From Lethocerus indicus (Eukaryota; Arthropoda; Insecta; Hemiptera; Belostomatidae), in the NCBI GenBank assembly GCA_019843655.1, contig JACDQD010000011.1, positions 16,038,604-16,102,603 of the forward strand: a DNA stretch of 64,000 nt, given 5' to 3'. Shown here one piece after another: positions 63,161 to 64,000 of the stretch. The position numbers and the translations under genes are program-made. The notes under the pieces were generated by a model, which made no database searches, was not told where the DNA came from, and was given only the letters and a program-made list of their open reading frames with translations. Each line of letters starts with the position of its first letter. Position 1 is the stretch's first letter.

Positions 63161-63356
63161 GTTAACCTTTTAATTAAATAATAGGTTGAAGTATCCCTGA
63201 ATTTAGAGATATTGCCTTATTGCTACTTCGACGGGAAGAAAAGAATATATTGGGAGTAAAAATTATTTCAATCTCTATCCTGGGGACTTGACATGTGTCA
63301 GTCCTAGTAGACTCTAGAGGGGCTAGCCCCGTCTATTCATCTAATGGGCTAACGGG

Positions 63357-63609
63357 TTATTGAGTTTGTTGACCCTGGGCAACAGGTAAAAATTCCAAAA
63401 ACGCTGATCTTAGCAACAGTTGTCCTTGAGGTTGCCTCGACATCGTAGTCATAGTTAAGCGTACTAACTGTGCAATACTAATAGGCGAGGCACAATCGTA
63501 AACAATTGAAAAAATGTACCCATCACTTTCAATCAAAAGTCCATCTCCCAAGTTTTGCCCCTGTTTTGCTTGCTCTAATATTGATTTCGTAGGTAAATAG
63601 AATTCTGAT
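63357..63609 (-). CDS. Possible 3'-terminal exon, unrecognised protein
   Basis: A minus-strand frame of about 84 codons opens after an AG acceptor-like ATATAG and ends with a stop at 63357-63359. It reads YLPTKSILEQAKQGQ, then GDGLLIESDGYIFSIVYD, later ending FLEFLPVAQGQQTQ. The residue mix looks natural, but no domain is recognised and the upstream part lies toward or beyond the window edge. Confidence 0.25.
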
Positions 63610-64000
63610 CTATATCAAGCCCTCAAGATCTGACTGAAAATATGTTAAATGTGTGGCGTGGACACTCTAATCTAGGGTTGCAGGGCCACATTCAATAAAT
63701 ATGTACAAGAAATTCTATTATTTTTTCTATGATTCATCCCGTTTATCTGTCCCTAATGATCGGGACGGTTGATTCCGGACCTGCGAGTCCTTCAGTGAAA
63801 TCGAAGATCGTGATCGAAATGGATCATTCAGCTGCAATCAATATTTATCATCACCGATCTTATTCGGTCCTTGAGCTGTAGAGAACTCAGGAGGTCGTTC
63901 CCATATTTTCGAATTCGATTTCGGTAAACCGGCTTCTCTTTCTTCTGAAGAAAAAATAAACACAAAATACATCATTTTTAATTCGTTTTTCCGCGTTTTA

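Overview
The window is insect nuclear DNA: GT-AG introns, a Jockey-type LINE remnant, tRNA-derived SINE sequence, a cuticular chitin-binding gene, and the insect-specific fusion of Su(var)3-9 with the eIF2-gamma gene. I cannot fix the order; nothing seen here separates hemipteroid from other insects. There is no bacterial or phage content. Exon models were built by hand from splice sites, reading-frame phase and known protein families. || Layout. 1-768: satellite array of about 70-bp units. 771-7430: no gene recognised. 7436-7803: decayed Jockey-like reverse transcriptase. 8810-20735 (minus): ten-exon eIF2-gamma gene; its third intron holds a large exon (16079-17466) which, spliced to the shared exons 1-3, encodes the H3K9 methyltransferase Su(var)3-9. 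21261-22767 (plus): four-exon adrenodoxin-type mitochondrial ferredoxin, head to head with the fusion gene. 24142-50923 (plus): six-exon gene with very long introns for a secreted protein with one C-terminal chitin-binding type 2 domain and a threonine run (CPAP1-like). 54124-59779 (plus): two tandem paralogues with identical exon structure for secreted proteins ending in an alanine-rich heptad segment; each carries a single-base frameshift in its last exon. 59780-64000: a decamer minisatellite, a few unassigned possible exons and a weak integrase-like remnant. || Repeats. The 70-bp satellite recurs at 33199-33794 and 48430-49080, there enclosed by long inverted repeats; isolated ends of the same element lie at 39760-39978 and 53852-53946. 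I read this as a non-autonomous element with terminal inverted repeats and a tandem-repeat core. || Composition. 8-24 kb (housekeeping genes) is strongly AT-rich in exons and introns; the cuticle-type genes downstream have GC-rich exons in a less AT-rich background. The housekeeping genes serve translation initiation, heterochromatin and mitochondrial iron-sulfur or steroid chemistry; the downstream genes look extracellular or cuticular, and nothing links the two sets beyond proximity.
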